This document shows positions 10,537 to 19,625 of a stretch of 64,000 bases of DNA, one piece after another. Under the pieces are notes generated by a model. The model did no database searches. It was not told where the DNA came from and was given only the letters and a program-made list of their open reading frames with translations. The stretch's first letter is position 1. Every line of letters begins with the position of its first letter. Origin of the DNA: an uncultured Bacteroidales bacterium (GTDB taxonomy: Bacteria; Bacteroidota; Bacteroidia; Bacteroidales; P3); NCBI GenBank assembly GCA_910586395.1, contig CAJUFX010000001.1, positions 453,257 through 517,256 of the forward strand. The letters run 5' to 3'. A program made the position numbers and the translations under genes.

Positions 10537-10568
10537 CGACTCTCAAGCCATTTTCTTTTCCCTGCGGC

Positions 10569-10943
10569 TCAGGATGGGCTATCCGTTTCGGCCGGTGTGA
10601 CCGATTCCGACCGCCCGGTGGCCCCGGCGGCCGCTTCGCCGACGGGCACCAAATCCACACGGAAGCCCAAGGCGGCCGCCAAGCGGTAGAACGTGGAAAC
10701 CATCGGTTCCGTCAAACCGCGTTCCACCCGCGAGATATAACCCTTATCGACGCCTAAGCGCTTGGCCAACTCCTCCTGCGTCAAACCGGCTTCCTTGCGG
10801 GCGTCCAACAACATGGCGGCATTGTAACGTTCCCACGCCCGTTCTTCCGCCGCCTTCCAGCCGGGCGACCCCATCGGTCCGAACTGCCGCTCGAGTTCGG
10901 CCGTTACATCATAAAACAATGGCTTCTTTTTCTTTCTCCACAT
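10569..10943 (-). CDS. XRE-family antitoxin / helix-turn-helix regulator (HigA-like)
   Basis: 124 residues. A canonical Cro/C1-type helix-turn-helix lies at about residues 47-95 (ARKEAGLTQEELAKRLGVDK followed by GYISRVERGL). The basic N-terminus MWRKKKKPLFYDV and alanine-rich linker are typical of HigA/RelB-type antitoxins that follow a Gp49-like toxin gene. Its first 35 bases overlap the end of the toxin gene at 10909-11253, giving toxin-first order and probable translational coupling. It likely neutralises the toxin and represses the shared promoter. The family assignment is firm for the DNA-binding domain; the antitoxin role is inferred from position. Confidence 0.85.
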   Translation of the reverse strand: MWRKKKKPLFYDVTAELERQFGPMGSPGWKAAEERAWERYNAAMLLDARKEAGLTQEELAKRLGVDKGYISRVERGLTEPMVSTFYRLAAALGFRVDLVPVGEAAAGATGRSESVTPAETDSPS

Positions 10944-11253
10944 AGTATGCCTCCTTTAATTTAATGGCCTGTTCCATCTCCCGCCGCGGCGTCTTTTGGC
11001 TGTTCTTCTTGAAACCATTTAATAATACGATGATGTCAGCACCATCATAAATAAAAAACAGACGCAACGCATTCCCCATAAACGCTACTCTAAACTCATA
11101 TATTCCATCCAGCAAATACTTGATACACTGAGGTGGTATTCTTTTTCCAGAACTAAACACCATCAATATATCCAGAAACTTACGTTTTTCTCCAACCGAT
11201 AATTTCTTAAAGAACTTATCGTAATGGCGCTTATAAACTATAATCCTATACAA
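10909..11253 (-). CDS. RelE/HigB-type (phage Gp49-like) toxin
   Basis: 114 residues. The sequence MYRIIVYKRHYDKFFKKLSV, the central YEFRVAFMGNALRLFFIYDG and the following IIVLLNGFKKNSQKTPRREM match the RelE/HigB fold: a basic strand, Arg in 'FRV', then 'LLNGFKKNSQKTP'. Such toxins usually cleave mRNA at the ribosome. The gene is first in a two-gene operon and overlaps the antitoxin by 35 bases. No mobile element genes flank the pair, but it sits with the ORF6N gene in a small accessory patch between two blocks of exported proteins. Confidence 0.82.
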   Translation of the reverse strand: MYRIIVYKRHYDKFFKKLSVGEKRKFLDILMVFSSGKRIPPQCIKYLLDGIYEFRVAFMGNALRLFFIYDGADIIVLLNGFKKNSQKTPRREMEQAIKLKEAYYVEKEKEAIVL

Positions 11254-11346
11254 AACACAAAAGTATTAAAAGTTATATATAAATACAACTATTGACATTC
11301 CAGCGGCCATAGAAGCGACAGATGGAAAACGTTTTCAGAAAACCTG

Positions 11347-11907
11347 TCATTTATCCGTTTTCCGCTTGACGGTATGCTTGAATTTCAGCACCGCGAAGTT
11401 AAGTTCGATATTTGTCTCCGTGTCGGTCGTTTGCAAGTCCTCGCCCAGTATGTCGGCGATGATGCCTCCGCTTTTCTGCATCAGATTCTTGTGAGCGTAT
11501 TGGTCGCTGGTGCCGGACATCTCCGCAACGGTTCGCGAAAGCTCACGTATCTTGATAAAGGTCTCCACGATGGCAATGGTTGTCCGGGTGGCGCGTTCGC
11601 TTTTCAGAATAGTCGCCAGCATGTAAAGACCTTTTTCGGTAAATGCTTTTGCTTTGTATTTCGTGTGCTCGCCGCGACCAGTGTCTAAGGTCGAAAATTT
11701 CGACCTTAAAGATTTAGTCTCTTCATTATCCAATTCCAAAATATAGCCATCCGGAAACTTATCCGGATTGTTTTTGACGGCTTCATTGACGCGCTTGGTT
11801 TCTACGCCATACAAAGCGGCCACATCGCTATCGAGGAGCACTTTCTGCCCTCTTATATCCACAATCCGGCTTTCCACCGAATCGAACTTTACCATAGTGT
11901 TTTCCAT
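11347..11907 (-). CDS. ORF6N domain-containing DNA-binding protein
   Basis: 186 residues. Residues 8-95 form an ORF6N domain: VESRIVDIRGQKVLLDSDVA, then ALYGVETKRVNEAVKNNPDK, FPDGYILEL and later KAFTEKGLYMLATILKS. ORF6N domains are related to KilA-N and occur in phage-type and chromosomal regulators in Bacteroidota. The C-terminal half (IAIVETFIKIRELSRTV onward) is helical and probably serves for oligomerisation. It ends 93 bases before the toxin gene on the same strand, and that gap holds nothing recognisable. Role in the cell unknown; transcription control or phage-related function is an inference. Confidence 0.78.
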   Translation of the reverse strand: MENTMVKFDSVESRIVDIRGQKVLLDSDVAALYGVETKRVNEAVKNNPDKFPDGYILELDNEETKSLRSKFSTLDTGRGEHTKYKAKAFTEKGLYMLATILKSERATRTTIAIVETFIKIRELSRTVAEMSGTSDQYAHKNLMQKSGGIIADILGEDLQTTDTETNIELNFAVLKFKHTVKRKTDK

Positions 11908-11949
11908 CGCATTTTTATTGGTATAAAAATTATCGAAACTGTCTTATAT

Positions 11950-14385
11950 TCAATATATCACATTAACACAGGCAAATGGTGTGTAACGGCCGGCGGCGGT
12001 CTGGAACTGAACGCGATAGATGTAATTCGTATTCATGCTGACGGCCTTGTCCACATAGAGGCCGGCATCCAGTTCGGGCGGGGTGAGCACCTGCAACAGC
12101 CGATAGGAACCGTCGTCCGACTTGCGGTAGAGGTAGGCCTTGGCCAGCGGCGCGTAGGGCGGCGTCTGCCACTGCACGGCCACACAGCGTTTTTCACGCT
12201 CCGGCCAGGCCAGCAGGCGGGGCGCCGCGAGTTCGGCCTCGTGCAGGAAGTCGTAAGGTTGCGGCGCCCAAACCGTATCGCCGGTCGGAGCCTCCACCGC
12301 CAACGAGAAGCGATAGCGGGTGTCGAAAGCGCGCCCCTTGGGCAAAGGGTAATAGAGGCTGTCGGCCTCGGGGCGCGGGGTTCCCAAGCGCCGCCGCGCC
12401 ACCAACTGCGGTTCGCCGCCGTCAACGGCGGCATAGAGCGCGCAAGTCGCCGCATGACTGTCCATACTGTTGAACCAACGGATTTTGAGCCGCTTTCCAT
12501 CGGCTTCGCAACCATCGAAGAGCGGCGGGGACATCGGATTGGGGCGGTTGGGATAGACCGTGACGGGCGCGCTCAAGGCCGAAATATTACCGCTATGATC
12601 GACGGCGGCGACATAGTAGTAGGCGGCCTGCCACATCAAAGCGTCTATGCTGTCGGTATAGACGGTGTCGGCAATGGGTTCCGCATGCACTTGCCACGGC
12701 AGGCCGCCTTCCGCGCGGCGGCTTTTGAGGACGAGATACCCGGCCGCGTCTTCGGAGGGCGACGGCCGCCAGGAGATATGCACCCCGCCGCCGGTATCGG
12801 CGTATGCCACGGGCGCGATTGGCGGCAGAGGCGGCGTCGTGTCTTTAAGTTGATGGAAACAGGCGGGCGAATAACTGACCTCGCCACGGCTATTGTAGGC
12901 CGCCACGCTGAAATAGGCCGAGGCGGAGAGGCTGCCGGCCGGCACCGCCAGCCGGCGCGTTTTGGGCTTGACCGTCCCCATACTGCGGTAAGCCCCGTAC
13001 ATGCTGTCTTTGACAAAAACCTCAAAACGCGCCAGGGCTTTCTCCTGTTCGGCCGGGTAACGCCACCTCACCTCCACCCCGCCATGCGCAACGGGCACCG
13101 CCTGCACCATCTGCGGCACGGAAAGCCCGGCAGCCTCCGCCATCGTCTCGGTCTCGCCCGTCACCTGATAGCGGTCGCCGAACAGATCCACGCCCATGAC
13201 GCGGTAACGGACCTTGCGCCGATCGGGCAGAGAGTCGATATAATAGAGTTCTTCAGCCCCCGCCCTGTCGCGTTGCAAAACGTCTATCGGATGCCGGTTG
13301 CAGGCTTCGAAAGGACCGTTCCCCACAGCGCGTTCCACATAGTAGCCCACGCAAAGTCCGCCCCAAAACCGGCTGTTCCAGCGCAACGTCACGGTCCGGT
13401 CTCTGACATCGGCCGCCAACAGCGTGCGGGGCGGCAACAGCAACCCTTCTTGCGGCCGTAGCAGCACGACGGCCGTATCCATATCCGCCTCCGGCACATA
13501 AATGCGGTACAGATAGGCGTCCACAGCCATCGAAGCCCCCGAAACACCGCCGCCCGACGCCGAAGTAGCCCGGGCCGCGCCGACCGAAGCGCCAAAAGCC
13601 GCACTCCCCGAAACGCCCCCGCCCGACGCCGAAGTAGCCCGAGCCGCACCGACCGAAGCGCCAAAAGCCGCACTCCCCGAAACACCGCCGCCCGACGCCC
13701 GAGACACCGCCCCCGCCGAAACAGCCGCCAAACCGCCCAGACTGTCGCGCCATCCCAACAGTCCCGCACAGGCCGCCGCATAACTGCGGTCACTGATAAG
13801 CAAAGCCATCGCGAACCGCATCTGCCGCTGTTCCAATTCCTGCGAAAGCCGGCTGAACCGCCCGCCCGACGGCCCGATTTCCAAGCTGTCGGCAAACAGC
13901 AGTTCGCCCATCGCGGCCGTCCACGGATCGCCCGTCCCATCCACCGCCTCCGCAAAGGCCAAGGAATCCGCCGAGGAGACCGGCGGTCGCCGCCATTCGG
14001 CAAACAAAACGGTGTCGGCCACATAAGCGTAACGCGCCACAACGACGCCCCGCCGCAACAACAACGCCCATCCCTCGGGCGTATCGGGCGCCCAACGCAG
14101 CCAGTTCGCCCCTTCCCGGACGCGCCCCACCGCATGGAGTTTGGGCCGCGCGGCCGCCACAACCACGCCCGCCGAGTCAAAACCAGTAGCATCAACGCTT
14201 ACTGAATCCACGCCTACCACCGTATCCACGCCAGAATCCGCTCCAGCCTCAGTCCCCCAAAAAGCCACCGGAGGCTCAGTCATACCCAAACCCGTCGAAT
14301 CCACCGCCATACCCGCGGCCGCCATGCCGCTCCCAATCACCAGCCCCCACAGGCCGGCCATTATCCAAATGCCATATCTTTTCAT
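11950..14385 (-). CDS. exported fibronectin type III protein
   Basis: 811 residues from MKRYGIWIMAGLWGLVIGSG. The upstream ATG at 14391 overlaps the previous stop codon by one base, so translation is coupled whichever is used. After the signal peptide comes a unique region, a Ser/Gly/Ala-rich segment with 23-residue repeats (GGGVSGSAAFGASVGAARA), and then at least four fibronectin III-like domains (for example LPPRTLLAADVRDRTVTLRW, PMSPPLFDGCEADGKRLKI). The protein ends in such a domain (NTNYIYRVQFQTAAGRYTPF) and shows no T9SS sorting tail. It is the second gene of an operon with the 1631-residue protein upstream, suggesting that the two act together. Function unknown. Confidence 0.75.
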   Translation of the reverse strand: MKRYGIWIMAGLWGLVIGSGMAAAGMAVDSTGLGMTEPPVAFWGTEAGADSGVDTVVGVDSVSVDATGFDSAGVVVAAARPKLHAVGRVREGANWLRWAPDTPEGWALLLRRGVVVARYAYVADTVLFAEWRRPPVSSADSLAFAEAVDGTGDPWTAAMGELLFADSLEIGPSGGRFSRLSQELEQRQMRFAMALLISDRSYAAACAGLLGWRDSLGGLAAVSAGAVSRASGGGVSGSAAFGASVGAARATSASGGGVSGSAAFGASVGAARATSASGGGVSGASMAVDAYLYRIYVPEADMDTAVVLLRPQEGLLLPPRTLLAADVRDRTVTLRWNSRFWGGLCVGYYVERAVGNGPFEACNRHPIDVLQRDRAGAEELYYIDSLPDRRKVRYRVMGVDLFGDRYQVTGETETMAEAAGLSVPQMVQAVPVAHGGVEVRWRYPAEQEKALARFEVFVKDSMYGAYRSMGTVKPKTRRLAVPAGSLSASAYFSVAAYNSRGEVSYSPACFHQLKDTTPPLPPIAPVAYADTGGGVHISWRPSPSEDAAGYLVLKSRRAEGGLPWQVHAEPIADTVYTDSIDALMWQAAYYYVAAVDHSGNISALSAPVTVYPNRPNPMSPPLFDGCEADGKRLKIRWFNSMDSHAATCALYAAVDGGEPQLVARRRLGTPRPEADSLYYPLPKGRAFDTRYRFSLAVEAPTGDTVWAPQPYDFLHEAELAAPRLLAWPEREKRCVAVQWQTPPYAPLAKAYLYRKSDDGSYRLLQVLTPPELDAGLYVDKAVSMNTNYIYRVQFQTAAGRYTPFACVNVIY
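13537..13700 (-). repeat. 69-bp in-frame tandem repeat
   Basis: Two nearly identical 69-bp units (13537-13605, 13606-13674) and a partial third (13675-13700) encode 23-residue Gly/Ser/Ala repeats inside the 811-residue protein. As 69 is a multiple of three, copy-number change would keep the frame and alter only linker length. Confidence 0.85.
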
Positions 14386-14390
14386 AGCCA

Positions 14391-17300
14391 TTATTGTATT
14401 TCATTTTTCATAATAATTTCACATTCCGAGCCACTTGAACCGTCCGGCAACCGATACACGAAGCGGATCGGATAAATCCCCGCCGGCATGGGCGGGAACG
14501 GCCGGTTCAGCCAGTCGCCGTAATCCACCGGGGTCCCGGCGCCAAAAGCCGAACCGCCCCCCGGAATCGAAGCCTGAACCGCGGCGGAAGCGGCCAATCC
14601 GACCGCCGGCCAACGCCGTCCCGCTCCGGACCGTCCCGCCGCCACGCCGACCAAGACCGACTCAAAATCACGATGGTAGTGATACGGCAGGTAATACATC
14701 CACGGGAAGAAATCCGTGCGGTCGTCCACATAATAAGAGCTGACATAAACCGCCCAGTCCGGCACCGTCTCCGGATGCTCCGGGTTGCGTTCAAACGAAA
14801 CGAGCCCACCGTAAGGATAGTGTTCGTAAACCAACGGATAAATCTGCCGGCGGTAATAAGGTTCATCGTCCAATACCGCCCGCGCCTCAATCAAAGGGCC
14901 GCCGCTGAGCGCGCTACCGTGCAGCTCGATGTCGTCAAAGCCCTCGGCGGCCCGCATCTCGGCCTGCAGATAATGCACGATGGGTGAAGGCTGATAGGTG
15001 CCGTCCGGCAGAATATGGATATAAGGTACGCGATAGACCTGAGAAAACGACAAGGCCCGCAGTTTGTCCGCCAACGTGGCGTAACGGCTCGTGGAAAACG
15101 CCACCTGCAATATCAGTTTGTCGCGACGCGCCTGCAAGGCATCGCCCGAGAGCGTCGATTTCGTCTGAACCAACACATTGTCGCCGTCGCGGCTTTCCGT
15201 TTCGGTTTGGATTAAACCGCCGCCCGAAGCCGATCCGCCCGAAGCGACACCGCCCGAAGCCGAGCCGTCCGAAGCCGAAGCCGAGCCGTCCGAAGCCCCC
15301 GCCCCCTCGTCCATAGCCGTCAAGACAAACTGCAACGTATAGTTACGGGACGGCTTCAAGGCCGGCAAACGGAAATTGAGACGGCGGTCGGCCTTGTTGT
15401 AAGAAAAGGATGATAACAACGTATCGCCGGTTTCATCAACGCAATACACCTGTTTCCGATAGGCCGCGTCGTCGAACAGATAGGCCTGCCCTATGCCGAG
15501 TTCCACCCAGCCGCGCTCACGTTCGCCCGTATAGACATAACGCTGGCCCTGCACCGGATACATCCGCACGATATTGCGGAAAGGAATGCTGTCGGGCGCG
15601 TCGCCGGTCGTAAAACGATGTTGCCGCGTTTCGGTGTAGGCCCCGCCCTCTATCGTCTGCAAATCGCGCCAACCGCCGGCGGCCTTTTCCTGCGCCCGGA
15701 TGCGGGCCGTGAGCGCATAATCCGTCCGGGGTGCCAAAGCCTCGCCGGGCACCCAGCGCGCCAACTGCCGGCCCGTATCCCATTCCGTCCGCCCCGAGAC
15801 CGCCGAAGCCGCAGAGCCCGAGGCCGAAACCGGCTGCAGCCCGTATTCGTCCAAACTGAGCCTGACCTGCTTGTCCTCGCCGTCGAAAACCGCCTCCAAT
15901 TCCTTGCCGACCGGCAAGTTAAAAGCCACCTGCGGCACCGTGAACACATCCACGTCCGCCGCCCGGTCAGCCGGCCGCATGTCGCCTATCACTTCCAAAC
16001 CGTCGGCAAAGCCGGATTCCACCATCTCGCACTTCTCGCCCAACGAAAACTTGAACCGGCAGTTGCCGCGCACGAGTCCGCCCAAAACCGAGAAATTCAA
16101 GCCGAACGCGCCCCCGAAATAAGCGGGCCGCGGCAACTGGGCTTCGAGCATCGCGCCCACCTCGCCCTGCAAGACCGTGAAATGCCGTTCCGAGCCGAAC
16201 AACTTGACGCGCAAACCGACCGCGCCATACAAATAAGCGTAAGCCTGCCCCGTCGCATACCAGCCGTTCAGCCCCAACACTTCCGATTGGCCGCCACAGA
16301 AAACGCCCTTGTATTTCTTCATCATGATGTCGAAGCCTATTTCGCTTTCAAACTTCGCATAAAGCACCCAAAAATTCAGATTGCCGGTATTCACGCCCAA
16401 GGAACTGCCGAACGCGAAACCTTTGCCGCCCTGTATCTCCGTCACGGGACGGCTGCCAAGGCCGGCCGTCTCGTTATCCTTAAGCAACCGCCGCAATTTG
16501 GAAGGCAAAGGCGGCATGGCCGGCAAATCGTTTCCCGTGGCGAAATAACTGTCCATACGGACGTTGAGCAAGCCCAAGTCCATCTTGATGCCGAGCCTGC
16601 GCTCCGGATGCCCGATATGGACAAACCACTTGGGCTTGGAAAAATACATCTCACAGGCGCCTACATGACCGTCCGTCCCGACGCCTTTGATCATCCCCAT
16701 CTGCAGATAGGTGTCGAACAGTCCGTAGAACGACCGGTTCTTGTGGTCGTAGGTCAGCAGTGCGGTGGCCGTAAAGGCGGCGTCGGCCGTGGAAGCTTTC
16801 CGCATTTTGTCCCACTTCGTGCTGTCGGCCTCCAAGGCCATCGTAATCCGGTTGCTCATATCGGCCAAAGCCGCCAGTTCGGTCTTGTTCATAAACTTGG
16901 CCACGCCTTGCAGGCTGATATGGTCGAGCCCGCCGCCTTTTAAAATTCCAACGCTCAATGCCAAGTCCGCCTTGAATAAATCGGGTTCGGCCTGGGTCGA
17001 GAGTTGGCAGAACGCCTTGAAACCCATGCCCAGCGTACTGTCCGGCAGATAGCGAACGCCCGTCTGCGTCAGGCGTTCGCCGAAATTCGCCCCCTCCTTG
17101 TCGGGTTCCATGCGCATGCACTGATACGCGCCCCCGCCTATGCCCGAAATCTGAAACCCCGGATAGACCGGTATGCCGGCGCCGGCGAAATTGCTCATCA
17201 TGTCGGCATACCAATAGCGGTAAGACGGCATCGCACCGAACATCACGTTGGCATCCAAACCGAATTCCAGCCCGGTCTTCATCTTGAAGCCGAGTTCTCC

Positions 17301-19286
17301 CTTGAAGCCGTCGCCATAATGCTTGTCGTCTTCAAAAAAAACGGCCGAACCTTTAATCGAAAAGACCTGCGCCGAAATATCCACTTTGAGTTTATCGACA
17401 TGAAAACCGTCGAAGTCCCAATGCGCGGCGGTTTCGCCTACCGCCGGCTTATAGACGGAAGCGATGGAAAAGTCCAGATTGCCGGCGCAGTTCACGTTTT
17501 GACTGCGGGTCAGCAGATCCACTTTCAAGCCGAAACTAAGGCTACTCCGTGCATTCTTGACACTGAGCCCGATTTTATCCAGCGAAACCGGAAAATTGCC
17601 GACTTGCGCCTTGCCTTTGAGTTCCAGTTTGCCGATTTCCAGATAAGGTTCCCGGTTGCTGACCTTCAATCCCGAAAACGCGATTTCGCCGAAGTCGAAC
17701 TTGCCTTTGGCTTTCCTCTGACCCGACCCGCCGGAAGCGCCCGAACCGGCAACACCGCCATCCGACCCGCCGGAAGCGCCCGAAGCCGTAGCATCCGAAC
17801 CGATTTTGGCCGTCGGATCCAACGTCATCTTACCCGACAGATTGGCCGTGAGCCGCACCGACGTATCGGCCGCCTTTTTCTCCACCTTTATATAAGACGT
17901 AGCGAACAGTTCCACGTCCAAACTTTTCCACAAATCGAAAGTCGTACGTTCGCCCATCTTCACCTTCATGTCCCAACTGCCGTCGGTCTTGAAACCGGCT
18001 TCGTAATCGAAATTCGTCTTGATGCTGACCGGGATGCCGATCGAACCTTTCATGCCGCCTTTTTGGATGCGGTTCGCCACGATGGAAATATCGATTTCAT
18101 CCACCGAAAAACGCCATTCGTCTAAACTGCCTTTGTTGAAAGCCAATACGTCCCTGGCCGCCAACACGCCCGAAAAGCCGTTTTCGTCCAGCCAAAGCCG
18201 CTCGGCCGCAAAAACCGGACTGCCACTCTTCCCTTCGCGCACGTAGGCGGGGAAATGCACGGCGAAATCCTCAATGTAAAGTCCCGTCCACATTTCCGGG
18301 AAGCCGTCGTAGAGCTTGACGCCCGGCATACGGTAGTAATCCATGGCCGGCGCGTTATCCTGCGTGCTGAAATCGAGAACGGCGCGTCTGGCTTCGAACC
18401 GCCAATCCGGCAGGGCCGTCAGCGCGAATTCGGGCACCTCCACGTCGGCCATGATATCGTCAAGCCCGGTCGCCCGGCACGAAAACGGGATTTCCAGTTC
18501 CCGGTTCTCCAACGGCTTGCCGTCGAAAACCGGCTTGGCGTATTCCGGCGACACCACCACCCGGCCGTTTATCTGCATTTCTTCAAACCCATCGCAGCCG
18601 ACAATCGCATAAGTGGGCGGCAAATCGCCCCGCTTGCGCGCCGGGTCCAGCACCAAACGGAACGCACCGCCCTTGCCGCCTATGTTCACTTCCGACAGCA
18701 AGGCCAGCTTCAAGTCCCCCACAAAGCCGCCCTGCGACGAGATGCGGACGTTTTCACTCCCGAAATACAGCGTCAGGTTGCCGCCTTCGTAAGCCGGCGT
18801 CGTCAATCGGAGAAAGACCGTCAAATCGGTATAGTCCGGCCCGAAAACGGCTTCCGTCACCAACAGGTCGCAGACCGTCTGTCCCACCTTGGTCTGCAAG
18901 CCGACCGGCAGCGACTGCAATTCGCCCACGGTCAAAAGCCGCGTGCGCGACAGATAATCGTCAAAGGCCTCGAAAAATCCCAAGACCTCGGTCTGCGTGC
19001 GCGCCCACCATTCCGCTATTTCATCGCCGAAAGACGGCTCATCCGCCGCGGCGTCAGCGTCTGCAAAAAAAGCCGCTTCATCCGCCACATTTTCAGCAGA
19101 TCCAGATCTAGATCCGGCCCCGGCTCCAATCGATTCTCCGGTTCCGGCAACAACATTCAGTCCAGCCTCAGCGGCAACATTCACGGCGGCGGCCACGCTC
19201 CAACCGGACAGCCCCAACCCCAACAGCCAACCTGCGCCTACCACACCAAGGCGTCGCCAACGCCTGCACCACGCTCCTTTATCCAT
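14391..19286 (-). CDS. giant exported protein of unknown family
   Basis: 1631 residues. MDKGAWCRRWRRLGVVGAGW begins a clear signal peptide. I do not recognise the family. The first ~1100 residues look like a long run of beta strands with repeated amphipathic patterns (LTVFLRLTTPAYEGGNLTLY, VKMGERTTFDLWKSLDVELF, LGFKMKTGLEFGLDANVMFG). Some stretches recall lipid-transfer or beta-barrel-like repeats, but nothing decisive. A Ser/Gly linker (TASGASGGSDGGVAGSGASG) and another near residue 1390 split the chain. The last ~450 residues contain Ig-like domains (VPQVAFNLPVGKELEAVFDG; YALTARIRAQEKAAGG). It ends SECEIIMKNEIQ with no T9SS tail. First gene of a two-gene operon with a strong promoter at 19318-19349. 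Confidence 0.75.
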   Translation of the reverse strand: MDKGAWCRRWRRLGVVGAGWLLGLGLSGWSVAAAVNVAAEAGLNVVAGTGESIGAGAGSRSGSAENVADEAAFFADADAAADEPSFGDEIAEWWARTQTEVLGFFEAFDDYLSRTRLLTVGELQSLPVGLQTKVGQTVCDLLVTEAVFGPDYTDLTVFLRLTTPAYEGGNLTLYFGSENVRISSQGGFVGDLKLALLSEVNIGGKGGAFRLVLDPARKRGDLPPTYAIVGCDGFEEMQINGRVVVSPEYAKPVFDGKPLENRELEIPFSCRATGLDDIMADVEVPEFALTALPDWRFEARRAVLDFSTQDNAPAMDYYRMPGVKLYDGFPEMWTGLYIEDFAVHFPAYVREGKSGSPVFAAERLWLDENGFSGVLAARDVLAFNKGSLDEWRFSVDEIDISIVANRIQKGGMKGSIGIPVSIKTNFDYEAGFKTDGSWDMKVKMGERTTFDLWKSLDVELFATSYIKVEKKAADTSVRLTANLSGKMTLDPTAKIGSDATASGASGGSDGGVAGSGASGGSGQRKAKGKFDFGEIAFSGLKVSNREPYLEIGKLELKGKAQVGNFPVSLDKIGLSVKNARSSLSFGLKVDLLTRSQNVNCAGNLDFSIASVYKPAVGETAAHWDFDGFHVDKLKVDISAQVFSIKGSAVFFEDDKHYGDGFKGELGFKMKTGLEFGLDANVMFGAMPSYRYWYADMMSNFAGAGIPVYPGFQISGIGGGAYQCMRMEPDKEGANFGERLTQTGVRYLPDSTLGMGFKAFCQLSTQAEPDLFKADLALSVGILKGGGLDHISLQGVAKFMNKTELAALADMSNRITMALEADSTKWDKMRKASTADAAFTATALLTYDHKNRSFYGLFDTYLQMGMIKGVGTDGHVGACEMYFSKPKWFVHIGHPERRLGIKMDLGLLNVRMDSYFATGNDLPAMPPLPSKLRRLLKDNETAGLGSRPVTEIQGGKGFAFGSSLGVNTGNLNFWVLYAKFESEIGFDIMMKKYKGVFCGGQSEVLGLNGWYATGQAYAYLYGAVGLRVKLFGSERHFTVLQGEVGAMLEAQLPRPAYFGGAFGLNFSVLGGLVRGNCRFKFSLGEKCEMVESGFADGLEVIGDMRPADRAADVDVFTVPQVAFNLPVGKELEAVFDGEDKQVRLSLDEYGLQPVSASGSAASAVSGRTEWDTGRQLARWVPGEALAPRTDYALTARIRAQEKAAGGWRDLQTIEGGAYTETRQHRFTTGDAPDSIPFRNIVRMYPVQGQRYVYTGERERGWVELGIGQAYLFDDAAYRKQVYCVDETGDTLLSSFSYNKADRRLNFRLPALKPSRNYTLQFVLTAMDEGAGASDGSASASDGSASGGVASGGSASGGGLIQTETESRDGDNVLVQTKSTLSGDALQARRDKLILQVAFSTSRYATLADKLRALSFSQVYRVPYIHILPDGTYQPSPIVHYLQAEMRAAEGFDDIELHGSALSGGPLIEARAVLDDEPYYRRQIYPLVYEHYPYGGLVSFERNPEHPETVPDWAVYVSSYYVDDRTDFFPWMYYLPYHYHRDFESVLVGVAAGRSGAGRRWPAVGLAASAAVQASIPGGGSAFGAGTPVDYGDWLNRPFPPMPAGIYPIRFVYRLPDGSSGSECEIIMKNEIQ

Positions 19287-19317
19287 AATAACCTGTATTT
19301 ATACAATTTCACGGACA

Positions 19318-19349
19318 CAAAGGTAGCGGGCCGCCAACGCTGCGGCAAC
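19318..19349 (-). promoter_or_regulatory. Bacteroidota promoter for the 1631/811-residue operon
   Basis: On the minus strand GTTG, a 20-base spacer and TACCTTTG match the -33/-7 consensus. The start codon at 19286 lies about 32 bases beyond the -7 box. Confidence 0.75.
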
Positions 19350-19411
19350 GGAAAATCCTTAATAAAACCTAATATTTTCGGGAAGTCTTAAAAGAACTTA
19401 AAAAACGAAAC

Positions 19412-19533
19412 GGTGTGTCATAAAGGTCCATCTTCGGCGTTATTATCGGGATTCGGGCTCAGTCACGTACGTTATAGTACGCTCCTTTGCCTTCCCCCTC
19501 AATGTCTTGCATCTCGACCTCTCTGACGCACCT
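19412..19533 (-). repeat. dispersed intergenic repeat, copy 1
   Basis: Read on the minus strand it runs from GGTGCGTCAGAGAGGTCGAG to GACCTTTATGACACACCG and contains GAGCCCGAATCCCGATAATA. About 110 bases match the copy at 35343-35453 with scattered substitutions, in opposite genomic orientation. It starts right after the mmd operon terminator. The gap 19350-19411 holds nothing else recognisable. Confidence 0.85.
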
Positions 19534-19540
19534 TTAAGAA

Positions 19541-19585
19541 AAGTAAAAGGGGTGATGCCAAAATGTAAATTTTGACACCACCCCT
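19541..19585 (-). terminator. intrinsic terminator of the mmd operon
   Basis: On the minus strand AGGGGTGGTGTCAAAATT and the complementary arm ending ATCACCCCT form a long hairpin followed by TTTTACTTTTC. It lies 40 bases past the mmdB stop. Confidence 0.85.
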
Positions 19586-19625
19586 CCAAAAATCGGGTCA
19601 CCCGACAACCGAGCAACAACGAACT

